From Sipunculus nudus (lineage: Eukaryota; Annelida; Sipuncula; Golfingiida; Sipunculidae), in assembly GCA_026874595.1 (NCBI GenBank), contig CM049314.1, positions 28,597,729 to 28,661,728 on the forward strand: a stretch of DNA of 64,000 bases. The letters run 5' to 3'. Below, in pieces: positions 34,350 to 46,903 of the stretch (its first letter is position 1; every line of letters starts with the position of its first letter). Made by a program: the position numbers and the translations under genes. Under the pieces are notes generated by a model. The model searched no databases. It saw only the letters and a list, made by a program, of their open reading frames with translations, and had not been told where the DNA came from.

Positions 34350-35040
34350 GGGGAGACATGAAATGAGTAAAAACAAGAAAAAAATACAAGTGGCTCTATA
34401 CATGGACAGTATCATGTCAAACGATACATTAGTTTTCCAGATACTGGAGCTTATGTGTCAATTTTTTATTATTCTTGGGAGTAATTTCGATCCCCATATC
34501 TCGGAGGATTTTGATCACAGTTACCATATTTCAGATTTCAAATGAGATTTTTTTTATTGAATTCCATTGGAGTAATTTAAGAAGATTCTAGGCCTAGCGG
34601 ATACAATCTGTGCCGAATCTGACTGACTGGAAGCACAAAATCATGTTTTCAACCTGTTGTTTCAAAATATAGGTCACTATGACCTTATTTACAGGTTTCC
34701 AAGGAGACTGGCCTAGTTTAAGTTCCAAGGTCTAATGGTTACGATTTGTGTCCTGTTAACGGAAGATCTGCTTCATCTGAAAGTCTCATAAATAAATAAA
34801 AAAATGCGTTACGAATAGAAAAAATACAGGTGGCGCCACCAGTTTTCAAAAAATGATGAAACACTCCATGACTAATATACATGGCAAAAAATCGTGACAA
34901 TCAGTAGTTATTCAGATATTGGGGATTTTGAATCAAATTTTTAATTCATATTCTGGGAGATACTTACGAGCGCCTCGGAGGATTTGGGTAACAGACGCGT
35001 AATTTCAATTTTACAAGGAGATTTTCTATTGAACATGAAT
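34350..35040 (+). repeat. GGCGCC-family repeat cluster, end
   Basis: Two more units with the same landmarks. The palindrome GGTGGCGCCACC lies at 34830-34841. The array fades near 35040. Confidence 0.8.
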
Positions 35041-37225
35041 CTCAACATAAATGTAAACTTCTTGTGTAAACATTATGCGTAACTGGTAGCCATTCTGTTC
35101 TATATTTTTTAATTATAATTAAGACAACATATATGACATACATCTTCGATTGTTTTACACAGTTATGGTAGTTGAGGATGAACGGCTAGTATAGTCTCTG
35201 GTCCGAGTCAAAACAAATGCATTTTATGTCATCATTTCATGCTAGAATAAAAAGCATTGTATATAAGACGGCATATGTACACCAAGACAACATAATCAAC
35301 CCCTTTATTGGCCTATTTATAGTCAACGGTGATGTCAGGTGCAGTCCTTGGGCGATTAATATGGTTTAAGACAATGTTATTTGACGCTGTAAATCAATAA
35401 CGTATCTGCCAGATATAAGGGAAGCATTCAATACATTTTAATAGCTTACTTAATATCGTCAGAACATAGAGGCTTAACATAATTCGCGGGAAGTACATGT
35501 ACCAACTTCCATGAATGCGTGTGTTTGCGAGAACTCCTGTTTTATTATTAAATAACATCACCCGTTTCTTAAGATAACTCATGATTAAAATATATGTTTT
35601 AATTTAAAACATACCTTCCATTCGGGATATTCTATATGATAATTGTATTAAATACTTTTATTTAAATGTACAATGCGCATCATTTAATAAAAAGATCTTG
35701 CTTTCATTATTTGGCATACGCTAATGCTATATTTATTCTTATATCCGCGTCAGATAAGTTGTGAACACACTAACAAGATTATCTTCATCTTATATCAATA
35801 AAGTATTACCATCTATATATTTATATTGTTTGTTACTTTTCCATGGAAAGCAGATACAGCGTGAACACTGAATTATCTAAACATTATGCTTATTTGAAGA
35901 TATACCAACGCTAATTTCTAAATAACGCCTGCATCTTATACAAAACCATGCTTTCTGGTCCATTTCATAAAAAGAAATTATTCAAATAATTAATAAAGCA
36001 TTATAACTCTTTGTGTTTTTATAATTATATGACCATACAAACATGATAATTACATGTGAACAACCTCATGCAGAAAACTGCTTTATCTGGCATTACGAGG
36101 GAGTACTCTAAAACTGCTTCCTTTGTGGATCAATATATTTTATTTCTATGAGAACTGAACGAAGTATATCAGTAACATAACCCATGTATATCGACATTTC
36201 CATAATGTACCCTTATATATGAATTTTACTAATAATTAAAATTAAGAACAAATACAATTAATTGTCATACATTTTAAGACCTGGTTAGATCAGATAATAA
36301 CGTTTGCATGATGAGAGAGTTTCAGTAAGAAGATATTGCAGTGAACACATGCCGCCTTTATACGGCCTCACAAAAGATGTATCACATGCATCTAGCATTG
36401 CTTTTCTTGCATTGTCGTATTATTTTCTGCACCCTCATATATTGTCATATAATCTTACATATAACATTATGCTTTATTTAATATGTTTATTTTATGTAAT
36501 ATTTATTAGTGTTACGAGAAAATATATTATAACATATATATGTAAGTTAAAAATAAAATATAATATTTTATATAACACATTTTTTTTATAACTTGATATC
36601 ATTACATTATATTATTTTTTTAGATAATACATATAAAATACAACATAATATATAAGATTATTGTTTATGACATTTTACATTTTTGCTTTTATAAATTTAA
36701 ATTATACTATTTAATGTATTAGCATTTTAGTATATGATATTACATAAATGCTTGGCATGTGTCTGTCATCTGTCACCGATAAATATTGATTTTATAAGCA
36801 AATGGGATAAATGAAAATCAATCAAACTGGTACTTCTTGATATATCTTTCGATCAACAATGACGAAATGTGGTTGGTAAAATATTAGTTTTAAATTATCA
36901 AGGTCTGAAACCGAAATAACTTAGAACTGATTTTGCCTGTTTTTTTTTCAGAATAGGATGTAACTCATACTCCTTAACACTAAATCGGTACTTCCAAAGA
37001 ACTTCATTTGCTAAACAATTCAGGTTTTGACGTACCCATTCGAAATAAATGTCTTCGAAAAAGTTATCTTATTCTTAAATATAAATAAGTTATGAGCTGA
37101 ATTCTTCAGAGGTTGTTATTTTTTTCTGATAAATTTGTAAAATTTAATTTTGAAAATGAAAGAGCCCGGATTGATGATGATGATCATCTAATGCAGATTT
37201 GCACATAACTAACATTTTTCCAGGT
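35041..37225. other. AT-rich noncoding region
   Basis: About 2.2 kb with no gene or repeat family recognised. The frame at 36304-36591 is low-complexity AT sequence. Confidence 0.55.
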
Positions 37226-37228
37226 GTT

Positions 37229-37301
<73 letters not shown>
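37229..37301. repeat. (CA)n(TA)n(TG)n microsatellite
   Basis: A compound tract with CA, TA and TG blocks that is self-complementary and can form a hairpin. Confidence 0.95.
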
Positions 37302-37302
<1 letters not shown>

Positions 37303-37829
37303 TATAGCCGTGTAAGTCTGTAGTTGAACAAGGACAACGACGCCACATTTAGCCAAATCAAGTGGGAACTGCTTGAGGAAATAACTTGCACTGGTAAATA
37401 GTGATCTTTACTTCCTGACGCAAAGTGGGAAACAAAATCTAATTCCCAAGGGAGTCGACAATGCCGGAACCTATCCAGGAAACTTTGGAACCACCTAATA
37501 CACATAATGTAAAGCAATCAGAGCTCATTCAAACAACAGTACGTGAAAACTAGAAAGCATCAACCAGGTGCAGAGGTCATACTATACGTGGAAAATAAAT
37601 ACAATGACGATCTCCAGAAAAGATTACAGAAGAAAGTAGGCCTGAGAAACTCAAACAACCTAAACAACATAAATACAAGGCAGATGAGCTACATGTCAAC
37701 GGTCAAGATAATGTAAAATATCAAGATGAAAGAGAAAATTCACAAAGCGATTATGCTCCGTTACATGGAAATTCAAAATAATCAATATATCCAAACACAA
37801 ACACCTAAAATTGATATCATCCAACTGTA

Positions 37830-38114
37830 TTGAGATTTAGAAGATTTTTTTTCAGCAAACTCAGAATAAAGAATATTTCTATCGTAAAAACTCACTATCT
37901 AATGACCGTAAAGCCCACTGGAATAATTAACGACAGTAATTGTAACAAACTCTGGACAACCCTGACAGGACGTAACCCCAATTTAGATATTTATATTAAC
38001 ACATTTAGAAATATGATCAATTCGGAAATGTTAAATAGAACAATCCAATCAACAAATAATCTTACTAATTATGAACAAAAAGTCATTACCACACTAAAAA
38101 GTAATAAGAAATAA
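37830..38114 (+). pseudogene. Penelope-like RT N-terminal region
   Basis: Encodes NPNLDIYINTFRNMI and LTNYEQKVITTLKSN, the N-terminal part typical of Penelope-like proteins just before the ADKG RT block. ADKG itself appears out of frame after the stop near 38114 (SADKGVT at about 38124-38145). Confidence 0.6.
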
Positions 38115-38299
38115 TCATCAGATCCGCCGATAAAGGAGTCACCACTGTAATTAAGGACAAAAAAAGATTACAATAAAGAGGCCTAGCGACAACTCGATGA
38201 TGAAAAATATTACAGAAAGTTAGACGGGGATCCAAATAAAAATTTCTCAAAAGAACTGAAACAACTTATGTTAACTTTTTCAAAACACATTCAGCTGGA

Positions 38300-38994
38300 A
38301 CTATTCAAGCATAAACCCGAAAACTCAAAACCAGGAATATTTTACACGCTCCCAAAAATCAATAAAAAGACAATCCGGCAGACCTATTATTTCCGGTATA
38401 GGAGGTCTTACTGAACTAATTTCTGGATTTGTGGAAACAAATCTTAAACTTATCATTCAAAATTCTAATAGCTATGTCCGAGACACTACAGACTTTCTAA
38501 ACAAACTTAACATAATCAATAATATTCCGGAAGACAGTATTATGGTAACTATGGATGTCGAAAATTTATACACAAATATACCTCACACGGATGGCCTCAA
38601 GGCATGAATGAAACTCCTCAATGATAATAATAAACATAATAATATAACACCGGAAATTACCACTGATTTGGCTGAATTTATCCTCACACACAATTATTTT
38701 AAATTCGAAGAAAATATTTATCTCTAATTAAAGGGCCCAACTATGGGAACACGTATGGCACCACAATATGCTAATTGCTTTATGACCATCTTAGAGGAAG
38801 ATTTCTTGGCAAATCAATGTTATAAACCACTGATTTATTTTATATACATTGACGACATTTTTCTAACTTGGCACCACGGCGTAAATAAACTTTTAGAATT
38901 TCACACTAAGTTCACTAGTCCCCACCCTAACATAAATCTAAAACTTGAATATTCTACCAATACTATTAACTTCTGGACACAACTATTAAACTAA
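38300..38994 (+). pseudogene. Penelope-like RT catalytic region
   Basis: Visible blocks are GIFYTLPKI (about 38330), PIISGIGGLTELISGFVE (about 38385-38440), VTMDVENLYTNIPH with the first catalytic Asp (about 38548-38590), MGTRMAPQYANCF (38743 onward) and YIDDIF (residues 35-40 of that frame). Stops near 38607 and 38728 and frameshifts break it. In intact elements this RT primes from target DNA. Confidence 0.85.
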
Positions 38995-39287
38995 CCGAAA
39001 TATCCAGACTTTACCGTAAACCTACGGATCGCCACAACTATATACATCCTGCAAGCTCTCATCCAACCCAGTCGGCAAATCCATCAATTATAGTCAAGCC
39101 TTAAGATACAACAGGATATTATTTCTGTTCCCGTTTCTGACTACCTTACCATTTGCATTATTATCGGGAGCATATATAACTTATATTATATTCAAGAGGA
39201 AAACTCCTCTGTTTCAATTTATCTACTCTCTGAATTACTTTACTTTATCTCTCTTTAAATTATTCGTTTAAGCTTTATAGTACACTT

Positions 39288-39303
39288 TTTGCTATATTAT
39301 TAC

Positions 39304-39337
<34 letters not shown>

Positions 39338-39425
39338 TATTTATTTATTTTAGTATTATTATTATTATATCTATTATTATTATTATCATCTTTATCAGTA
39401 TTATTATTATTATTATTATTGTTTA
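39288..39425. repeat. (ATT)n microsatellite
   Basis: A trinucleotide ATT tract with interruptions. The open frame over it is an artefact. Confidence 0.9.
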
Positions 39426-39554
39426 TGCTGTTGTTATCAGCACTGTTTGTTATTTTGTTTATATCTATTACAACATTTTTTCCATATTCATCACGTGTTT
39501 TATTTTTTTTAATTTAACTTTATTATGGTACTTACGTTTATGTTTTTCCCCTTG

Positions 39555-39925
39555 CATACCGGCGGCTTAACATGGAACATCTATCGAGCCCGCTGGTCGG
39601 GGCGGGAGAGACACCTCCTGGGCCGGACAGAGCACTGGGAAATCGTACCTCCCCCTCCCTCACAGAGGGAGTAGGGTTGGGTATCCGGCTCGAGGCACAC
39701 CCTCGACGGATTAATCGGACCGATTTTGGCATTGGAAGGGCGACATGGTTAGGGACTACCATTGGAAAATTAATGGCGGGCTGTATCACGGAGGGCCGCG
39801 TTGTGGACCAGGCGACCCTTCGACGTGTCTTCATAATATGGATGACGTAGACCTTCATTCGGTTTAGCGAAATTCCCGGGTGAGACGATGTGTACTCACT
39901 GTAACATGCCCAACCGGGGCATCAT
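39555..39925. other. GC-rich island, unidentified
   Basis: About 370 bp of clearly higher GC than the surrounding AT-rich DNA, open in frames on both strands (39572-39850 plus, 39538-39858 minus). The peptides show no known domain. It is bounded by AT-rich low-complexity sequence on the left. It may be a fragment of an unidentified repeat or horizontally derived DNA; no function is claimed. Confidence 0.4.
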
Positions 39926-39929
39926 GGTT

Positions 39930-40785
39930 ATGATATTACTAAATATTCAATCAGAATGAAAATACTCTGTTTCTGGCATCATGGACTCTATACATTGTCG
40001 TTCCATCATATACTAGCTGCTCAAGTGGAAAATCCACCGCTCTATCTAAATGCATATTTTTTGTAGTGAGCTGATAAGAACTAAACGACGCATATTTTAA
40101 TATGAAGGTTTTTACACGAACTTTTGACATGAGTTTCATTTATATGATATAAAAATATCTCCTGCTAGAATTCTTCAGGAACACCCTCCCAAAAATATCA
40201 ACATAGAAAGAAAAAGTATTCTATTTCAGAAATCTCACAAAAATAAAGTTTGGAAATATACAGGGTGTACGAATATTTAAATGAGAAGTTTTTTTTCCGA
40301 TAAACAACATAGGCCCGATAGCTTCATTGCTTGGGAAATATCGTAGATTAAACGATTGTATAGAGAAGCATATTCTACCGTGAAATTATATGAAGGATGC
40401 TTTGTATCATTTGAAGCTCAGGCGACATCGTGAAACACGATGTTTATTCAGTGTAGTCTGTTGAGGGTATAGCCTAAGGCATGTTAACAGACAGATGCGT
40501 TATTTGTATACACATGCATATGTCGTTAAGTTTCTTGTACGCGAAACATATACCCGCCAATGTGAAAAAGAAAAAGGCCCAGAAAAATATATTCCAACAG
40601 TATTAGATTTTTGGTTTAAGTACTGTAAATTGTCATGGAATAAGCAGGTTTGATGCAAAAATGACAACTCTCCCAGATAAAAAGAAAGCAGGTTGATATA
40701 TTTCGATGAAAGCATTTAGCAAAGAAACCACTTCAAACATGGTTCGTTGCATTGTCTTTCAGCAAATTAACGCAAAATGTAATAT
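39930..40785. other. Unassigned noncoding sequence
   Basis: No gene or known repeat recognised. Minus-strand frames are short and featureless. Confidence 0.5.
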
Positions 40786-40789
40786 ACAG

Positions 40790-42310
40790 GTTTGCTGAAA
40801 AATTGTAGAGGGGTATAGTAAAACTGCATCCGTAAGACATTACATTTTTGGAGGTAATCGGAATCACCATAATATATTTTTTCTTAAGTGCCATAATCAC
40901 AATTCCACAAAGGAATCACTATTCCTTTGTCCCCGAGTATGCAATTCGTATGCAGTTGTTCTGCTACTCGCCTTGTGAACCCGTGTTTCTGAACCAAGAC
41001 AACGTTTTACATGAAACGTGCACGTATGAACGAAAGACTGATTAGAAGGTTCTAGCGGGGGGGGGGGGGGGGTTCAAAGTCCCAAAGAGATTGAGGACCC
41101 TTAGAAGTATGTGACATCCCCCCCAGGGCTCCCTTTTGAAAAAAAACTGTTTAAAAAACCCATAAATCGGCCGAACTATTAAAACCATGGTTATCTTGGA
41201 AAGATACTTCTGAATGTATAAAAATTAGAATACCTGTAAACCTATACAACGGTGATCGTGTAAAGGGTCTCAGCTCTTTTGTGTCCACTCAACGGAAAAG
41301 TGCTTCCTATTAAAAACATCATGTGAACTTGTTTTCCGCGGTTGAATTTAAAATCTTAACTTCCTTTTGACAGATTAAAATTCCATAACAGGCGATATAA
41401 TGGAAATTAGGTCCAGTGGGCATTACAGGTCGCCTCCTGAAAAAGCGTGACAGGCGAAAATGTTTTGCTGGACATTTATAGAGGGTTAGGGTAAAGACAT
41501 ATCAATAGTTCGTTCATTTTGGAGGTGAGAAGAATCACCACAATATATATTTTCTTGTAAACCATTATGACAAAGCACCATTCCCTTGTCCCCGTGTGAA
41601 AATCACCAATTCGCATTTATTTGTTCTGCCACTCGCAAGGTGAACTCGTGTTACTGAAGCATGACAGTGCTCACACATGAAACGCACACGCGTGAACACA
41701 TGACTGATATTAAAGGCGATAATGATGGAGGTATGTACGCCCTGACTACAGATTCTAGTTTGTTATCAATTTAAAGATGTACTGGTGATATTTTTTTCAT
41801 GTTTCACCGTCCCTACAGACAACGGATCTTAACAAATATATGTGAACCAACCCCCCCCCTCACACCCCACACCCCATCCGCACCCAACCCGAATAATAAA
41901 TAAGTTGAGGGGCTTCTATTTGAAAAAAAACTTCATAAAACACATGACTTGGCCAAACTTTTGAAACTATTGTTATCATGAATAGATATTTTTTAATGTA
42001 TGAAAGTCCACATACCAGAAACCCATAAAAATTTCTCAAACGGTGATCACATAACTGGACTCAGTACCAAGTGCTGACCAAACTGAAAAGCCCTCGCATT
42101 GAAAGCGGAGTTATGTGGTCTTTGGATTAAAATCCTTTTGAGAGAGAAAATTCCTTTAGAGGCGATACAAGGGATATGGGGGAACAATGAAGATTAAAGT
42201 GGACCCGCGTGACCGCGTATTGCACGGAACTGCCCTTTGGGCAGGACATGCGCTCTGGTCTTAACAGGCCAGTGAAAATTCCCGAGGCGCCTCCTGAGCG
42301 TGGAGGACTT
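40790..42310. repeat. Two-unit tandem repeat, about 0.7-0.85 kb each
   Basis: Unit 1 (40790-41455) and unit 2 (41456-42310) share ordered blocks: TTTTGGAGGTAAT/GAGAAGAATCACC, ATTCCTTTGTCCCCG/TTCCCTTGTCCCCG, GTTCTGCTACTCGC, ACATGAAACGTGCACG, then GGCCGAACTATTAAAA, ATACCTGTAAACC/ATACCAGAAACCC, CGGTGATC and CGCCTCCTGA. Divergence is about 25-30% by eye. Poly-G and poly-C runs sit at the same relative place in both (41058, 41850). Confidence 0.75.
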
Positions 42311-42319
42311 TGCAGCACA

Positions 42320-42670
42320 AAAGAAAAAGGGGCACCTTATGGGGAAATATTAAAATTATCAATTATTCAGCTTAATACGGCATAATCCCACAAAATAAAA
42401 CAAACTTGTCCAAGAAGAGCACACCAACGATACGTCTGCCGAATTCGGAGAGTCAAATCAGAACGGAAGCAGGTAAACCGTGGTCTGGAAAAAAACCAAC
42501 TCCGTTTTAATTATATTGATAACATCTCTCTACGCGTCCCCACTTAATTACCAACTAACGAAGAAGCCTGAGTGCTCCAAAGCTCGTGTGTTAATAGACA
42601 TCTTACTCTATCTAAAAGGCGTGATTATTTTTCTCTACCTTTGTTCTTATACCTTATTTATATATTCTAC

Positions 42671-42728
<58 letters not shown>

Positions 42729-43520
42729 AATATTGCTTTAGAAACATATTTTTCAATTTGATCAAATTTACCTTGTTATAAATGAATATAACTCTATCGA
42801 TATAAATTCTATTTCAGGTGCAAAATCTGTTAAGGTTGATTATGATATATATTTTAAGGGTTCTTAGATGGATATATCAACTTGTTTATGATAAAGTAAG
42901 GGTCCGTAAGTGTAACGATACCTTATGCTAACATGATATAGATATCAAATACATTTTACAGGCATAAAATATTTTATATTAGGCAAAAGTGCAGGAGGGC
43001 GATTTATTTTATTTTTATTATAAATTTTCGACAACCTAAACCATACGATCGGTGAACAATATTGATGACAACAGAATTGCACATCATTATCACTGGAAAA
43101 CGAAATTTAATCAAAATGATATTATTCTTTTTTGAGATAGAGAGAGAGAAAGCCCAAAACAACAGGGCCCAACATCTACTAAAACTGTTATAAGGAATAT
43201 TGATGCGGAGAATCAAAATTGACCAAGCCTTAGATACTAAACATTTTTGGCCTTATATTAAAATAATGATGTGTACATGACATGCATATCATATTTGTAT
43301 TTATTATTTCATAAAATAGTATATGTAAAACACGATATTATATCCATAGTATTTTGCCTATTAATATTAACGTTATTTACACTAAAATTATAATACTAAT
43401 ACAGATTAACATTATAATATACCTGTTTAATTGAAATCGTTCACTGAATCCAGCACAATAAACAATAGATATGCAAAAATTACAAACATAATATACATAT
43501 ATAATTCAATTATTAATGTT
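42320..43520. other. Unassigned AT-rich region with TA tract
   Basis: Contains a pure TA microsatellite at 42677-42723. Otherwise nothing is supported. Confidence 0.5.
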
Positions 43521-43529
43521 TTTCGCTTT

Positions 43530-43830
43530 GTCGAGCAGCTACAGGTTGCTGTGGTCAAGTCCCGAGTCCTGTGCGCTTCTTAAGCATAATTTTGAGCGCC
43601 AATAGACGTGATGCCACCAAGCCAAGCAGGAAGCCGTGAGAGACCGACACCGTTATAGCAGTACCGATGACTTTGAGAAAAGCCACAACTCCCACCGCCA
43701 CAAAGGCAAAAGCAGCATGCATTCCCTCCTCAGATCTCAGCAGCGGAGACCTAGCCATGCCAATCGAGAGCCGAATTCGATCAATGAAACAACAAAACTT
43801 CGAAACGAATGCCATGTTATAATTGCAGTT
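43530..43830. other. GC-richer island with overlapping frames
   Basis: Open frames run on both strands. The minus frame (43555-43815) gives a hydrophobic peptide (HAAFAFVAVGVVAFLKVIGT, then SHGFLLGLVASRLLALKIML) that could span a membrane twice, and the plus frame gives a basic/Ser-rich peptide. No splice sites or homology could be named. Likely a repeat fragment. Confidence 0.25.
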
Positions 43831-43859
43831 TCTGCCATTTTTCCTTTATACGCTAGAAC

Positions 43860-44280
43860 ATCAAAATATCATTATTATATATCATATTTTATATAACACA
43901 TAATATAATATAATATAAACATTAATATTATATAATATAAAAAAAATAATTAATACATGTGTATTTATATTTATAAATAATATATATATATACACTTCTG
44001 TCTGTGAATTAAGGATATATACTATATTTATGTATACTAAATAAATAACTTAATTAAATAACTTAATCATATATATATATAATTATATATTTAATTTGAC
44101 TGTTACTTTTGAATATGTATATTTATATATTATATATAGTAATATATATTATATTGTATATAATACCGGTATATATTACATTTTGTATTATAATATAGTT
44201 ATTTAAATATTTTTATATTATGTATAACATACATATAACACACGCACACACACACATATACAAACATATCTATCTATAAT
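43860..44280. repeat. AT-rich low-complexity tract
   Basis: Almost pure A/T followed by a short CA run near 44240. Nothing coding. Confidence 0.85.
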
Positions 44281-44945
44281 ACTTATAAAAGAAATTCGAT
44301 CCACCTCTGTTTGCAATGTTCTCTGAAAACCTCGTTGCGTATGATACTGTGCCATGACTCATTTTAAAGGTTATTGTTCCCTCAGTGACATGGCCGATAT
44401 TAGGATAAATAATTTTTAATGTACACATCATTTTTAGTGATTTTTGCGTGTTTTCTGATATGAGCGGAGGCTATAACCGAAAACAGCCGAAATGCCTGCG
44501 GCAAAGACCGGATTTTTTTTGTGGTCACCTCAAGCCAAGAATAAAGCCGATTTAAGGACTACCGTGCATATGATTAACCTTGCTTTCAGTGACGGATTTA
44601 TGCATGTTTGGGCTGTCATTTGACAAAGGCTCTGACCCTGGTGTGTGGTCTGTCAACATGAGTCTGGCTCGCTTTACGAAAAGGAGGACTTCAACTCAGT
44701 AGGATCAATGACAAAACCCGATACGAGGTCCCCATTTCCGGAAAAGGGTTCGGATGGGGTAGGGGCGGACGTTCCAGGCCTCAAATTAGCCTGATACGAT
44801 TGAAAAAGGTCGCAACTGAAAAGGGGGAGCGACCCCCTGGACCCTTGGGTCCCCTCCTGCTACTAATGAGGTATGCATATTTCCGTTTCTCTCTTCCCTA
44901 AAACTTACATTCATGTCTTCCTATTCAGATTAAATTAGAGGTTAA
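44281..44945. other. Unassigned noncoding sequence
   Basis: No gene is seen. A palindrome GGACCCTTGGGTCC lies near 44838-44851, beside GGGGGAGCGACCCCCT. Confidence 0.45.
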
Positions 44946-44949
44946 ATTT

Positions 44950-45290
44950 AACTGGTATTTTTTCTATGGTTGAAGAACACATGAGCCGTCTAGATAAGGT
45001 ATTCCAGCGTAAAGTACCTTGGTCACGTCACATCTGCTGAGGATGTCCATACAGACCCGGACAAAACAGAAGCACTATCCAAGTGGCAAGTTCCCAGAAC
45101 GATCAAAGAGCTTCGACAATACCTAGGCTTCACCGGTTACTACCGACGATTTTCAAAGGTTATGCCAGTATTGCAAAACCCCTGACGTCTCTCTTTAGAG
45201 GAATAAGCCGTGGTGAGGTAGAAAAAAAAAATCCAGTCCGCTCTGCTAGAATTGAATTCCGCTGCTCAAGACGTCTTTCACACTGAATTG
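44950..45290 (+). pseudogene. RT C-terminal end with internal deletion
   Basis: Starts with VEEHMSRLDKVFQR, then jumps directly to YLGHVTSAEDV; the intervening thumb residues are missing. LRQYLGFTGYYRRF and IAKPLTSLFRG follow in other frames, the connection to RNase H. Confidence 0.8.
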
Positions 45291-45291
45291 G

Positions 45292-45825
45292 TTGCTGTCA
45301 CAACCACCAGTGTTAGTGTATGCGGATTACAGTCTGCCATTTACTCTACATACTGATGCATCTACAGATGGATTAGGGGCAGTCTTGTACCAGAACCAAA
45401 ATGGGACCAACCGAGTGATCGCTTACGCAAGCCGTGGCTTGAATAGACCGGAGAGTCATTATGCAGCTCATAAGCTTGAATACCTGGCACTGAAGTGGGC
45501 GTTCTGTGAGAAGTTTCATGATTACCTCTACGGCAGACCATTTGAAGTTTTCACGGACAACAATCCATTGACATACTTAATGACCACAGCGAAGCTGGAT
45601 GCAACCGGTCACCGATGGCTAGCAGATCTCGCCAATTTCAACTTCACCATCCACTACCGCTCAGGGAAGAAAAACCTCGACGCTGATGCGCTTTCCAGGA
45701 TACCGAGATCGCTCCACATAAGTCCTCAATCCATGCAGGCAGTATTCCACAGTCGTCAAACCGAAGTTCTCGCGGAATCAGTCTGTTTGTCCCAGTCACA
45801 TGTATACCTAGCACGAATCCAGTGA
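45292..45825 (+). pseudogene. RNase H domain
   Basis: FTLHTDASTDGLGAVLYQ (first catalytic Asp, residue 23 in TDAS), HKLEYLALKWA (Glu), FEVFTDNNPLTYL (Asp) and LDADALSRIP (final Asp) form a complete gypsy-type RNase H signature within one open frame. It would remove RNA from the RNA-DNA hybrid. The domain is intact although the element is not. Confidence 0.9.
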
Positions 45826-46013
45826 CAGATGGTGAGATCTCCAATATCACTCATGACTAATGGGCTAGATACCAAGCAACTGATGACATCATTGGTCCAG
45901 TGCTTTTCTTCTTTCAGCGGGGAGGGGGGGGGGGGGGTCGTTAGACGGACCAGCTAGAGCAGATCCAGACTGTAGGATACTTTTTCAAGAGTGGGATCGA
46001 TTGTGTTTGAGAA

Positions 46014-46790
46014 ATGATGTTCTTTGCCGTCGCTGTACCATTACAGGCCAAATTAGGATATCAGTTGATACTTCCTAGATGTCTGAGTGAAGAATCAACC
46101 AAAGGCATCCATGATGATAGTGGACACCTTGGTTATGAGCGCCTGATAGATTTTTTGCGTTCCAGATTCTACTGGCCAAGGATGGCAAGGGATGTCAAGC
46201 TGAGTTTACAAGGTTTTGAACGATGCGTACGACGAAAGATTTCTACCACCAAGTTATGTGCATCCATGGTAAACACGACATCAACCTGTCCTATGGAACT
46301 CATCTGTATAGATTATTTGTCATTGGAAGAGTCAAAAAGCGGAATTTCCAACATTCTAGTTATCACGGACCTTTTTACAAGATATGCCATCGCCATTCCA
46401 ACAAAGAACAAAACTGCTTAAACATTTGCTCGTGCCCTTTTTGATCATATTTTGGTTCATTACGGTTTCCCAACTAGAATTCACAGTGACCAAGGTCAGA
46501 ATTTCGAATCCGCACTCTTAGGGACCTGTGTAAGATTGCTGGGATAAGGAAGAGTCGTACCACTACTTATCACCCCAAGGAAATGGGATATGCGAGCGCT
46601 TTAATAGAACTCTGCTGCAGATGCTTTGTACACTTTCAGAAGACCGAAAAGCCGATTGGAAATCCTTGGGTTCCGAGTTTGGCCCATGCCTATAATGCCA
46701 CAAAGCATGAAAGTACCGGATTTTCTACCTCATGTTTGGCCGACACCCAAGACTACCTGTTGATGTGGCGCTAGGGATACATCCAAAAGA
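46014..46790 (+). pseudogene. Integrase zinc-binding and catalytic core
   Basis: The zinc-binding motif reads HDDSGHLGYERL, then FYWPRM, then GFERCVRRK; the first cysteine of the expected CxxC is phenylalanine. The core follows with the first Asp in LICIDYLSLEES, the second in HSDQGQNFES (another frame, about 46481-46510) and the Glu in [12 protein letters not shown] (about 46590-46620). [16 protein letters not shown] lies at about 46685-46735. All three D,D-E residues can be seen but in three frames, with stops at about 46420 and 46545. Confidence 0.85.
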
Positions 46791-46903
46791 AGCAAAAGAA
46801 CGATGCCCAACTGAGTTTGTACGTGATTTCCAGGAAAGGATGATGTATGCATATGACATTGCCCGTACTGAATCCGAGAAAGCTGCTAAAAGATTGATAT
46901 GAT

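Larger units (their letters stand above)
37540..39115 (+). mobile_element. Penelope-like element, broken
   Basis: RT motifs of the Penelope family run along the plus strand in several frames and stop near 39115, after the KPTDRHNYIHPASSHP block that normally precedes the linker to the GIY-YIG endonuclease. No GIY-YIG motif is present, so the copy is 3'-truncated or diverged. An ATT microsatellite follows at 39288. The 5' limit is uncertain. Confidence 0.8.

Noticed and set aside
37144-37517. Minus-strand frames of 70 and 96 codons
   Set aside because: Mostly His-Thr and Ile-Tyr runs from the CA/TA microsatellite.
39289-39570. 93-codon frame rich in Y and I
   Set aside because: Direct translation of the ATT microsatellite.
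43555-43896. Two 86-codon frames on opposite strands as a gene
   Set aside because: No splice sites, homology or paralogue supports either; kept only as an unidentified island.
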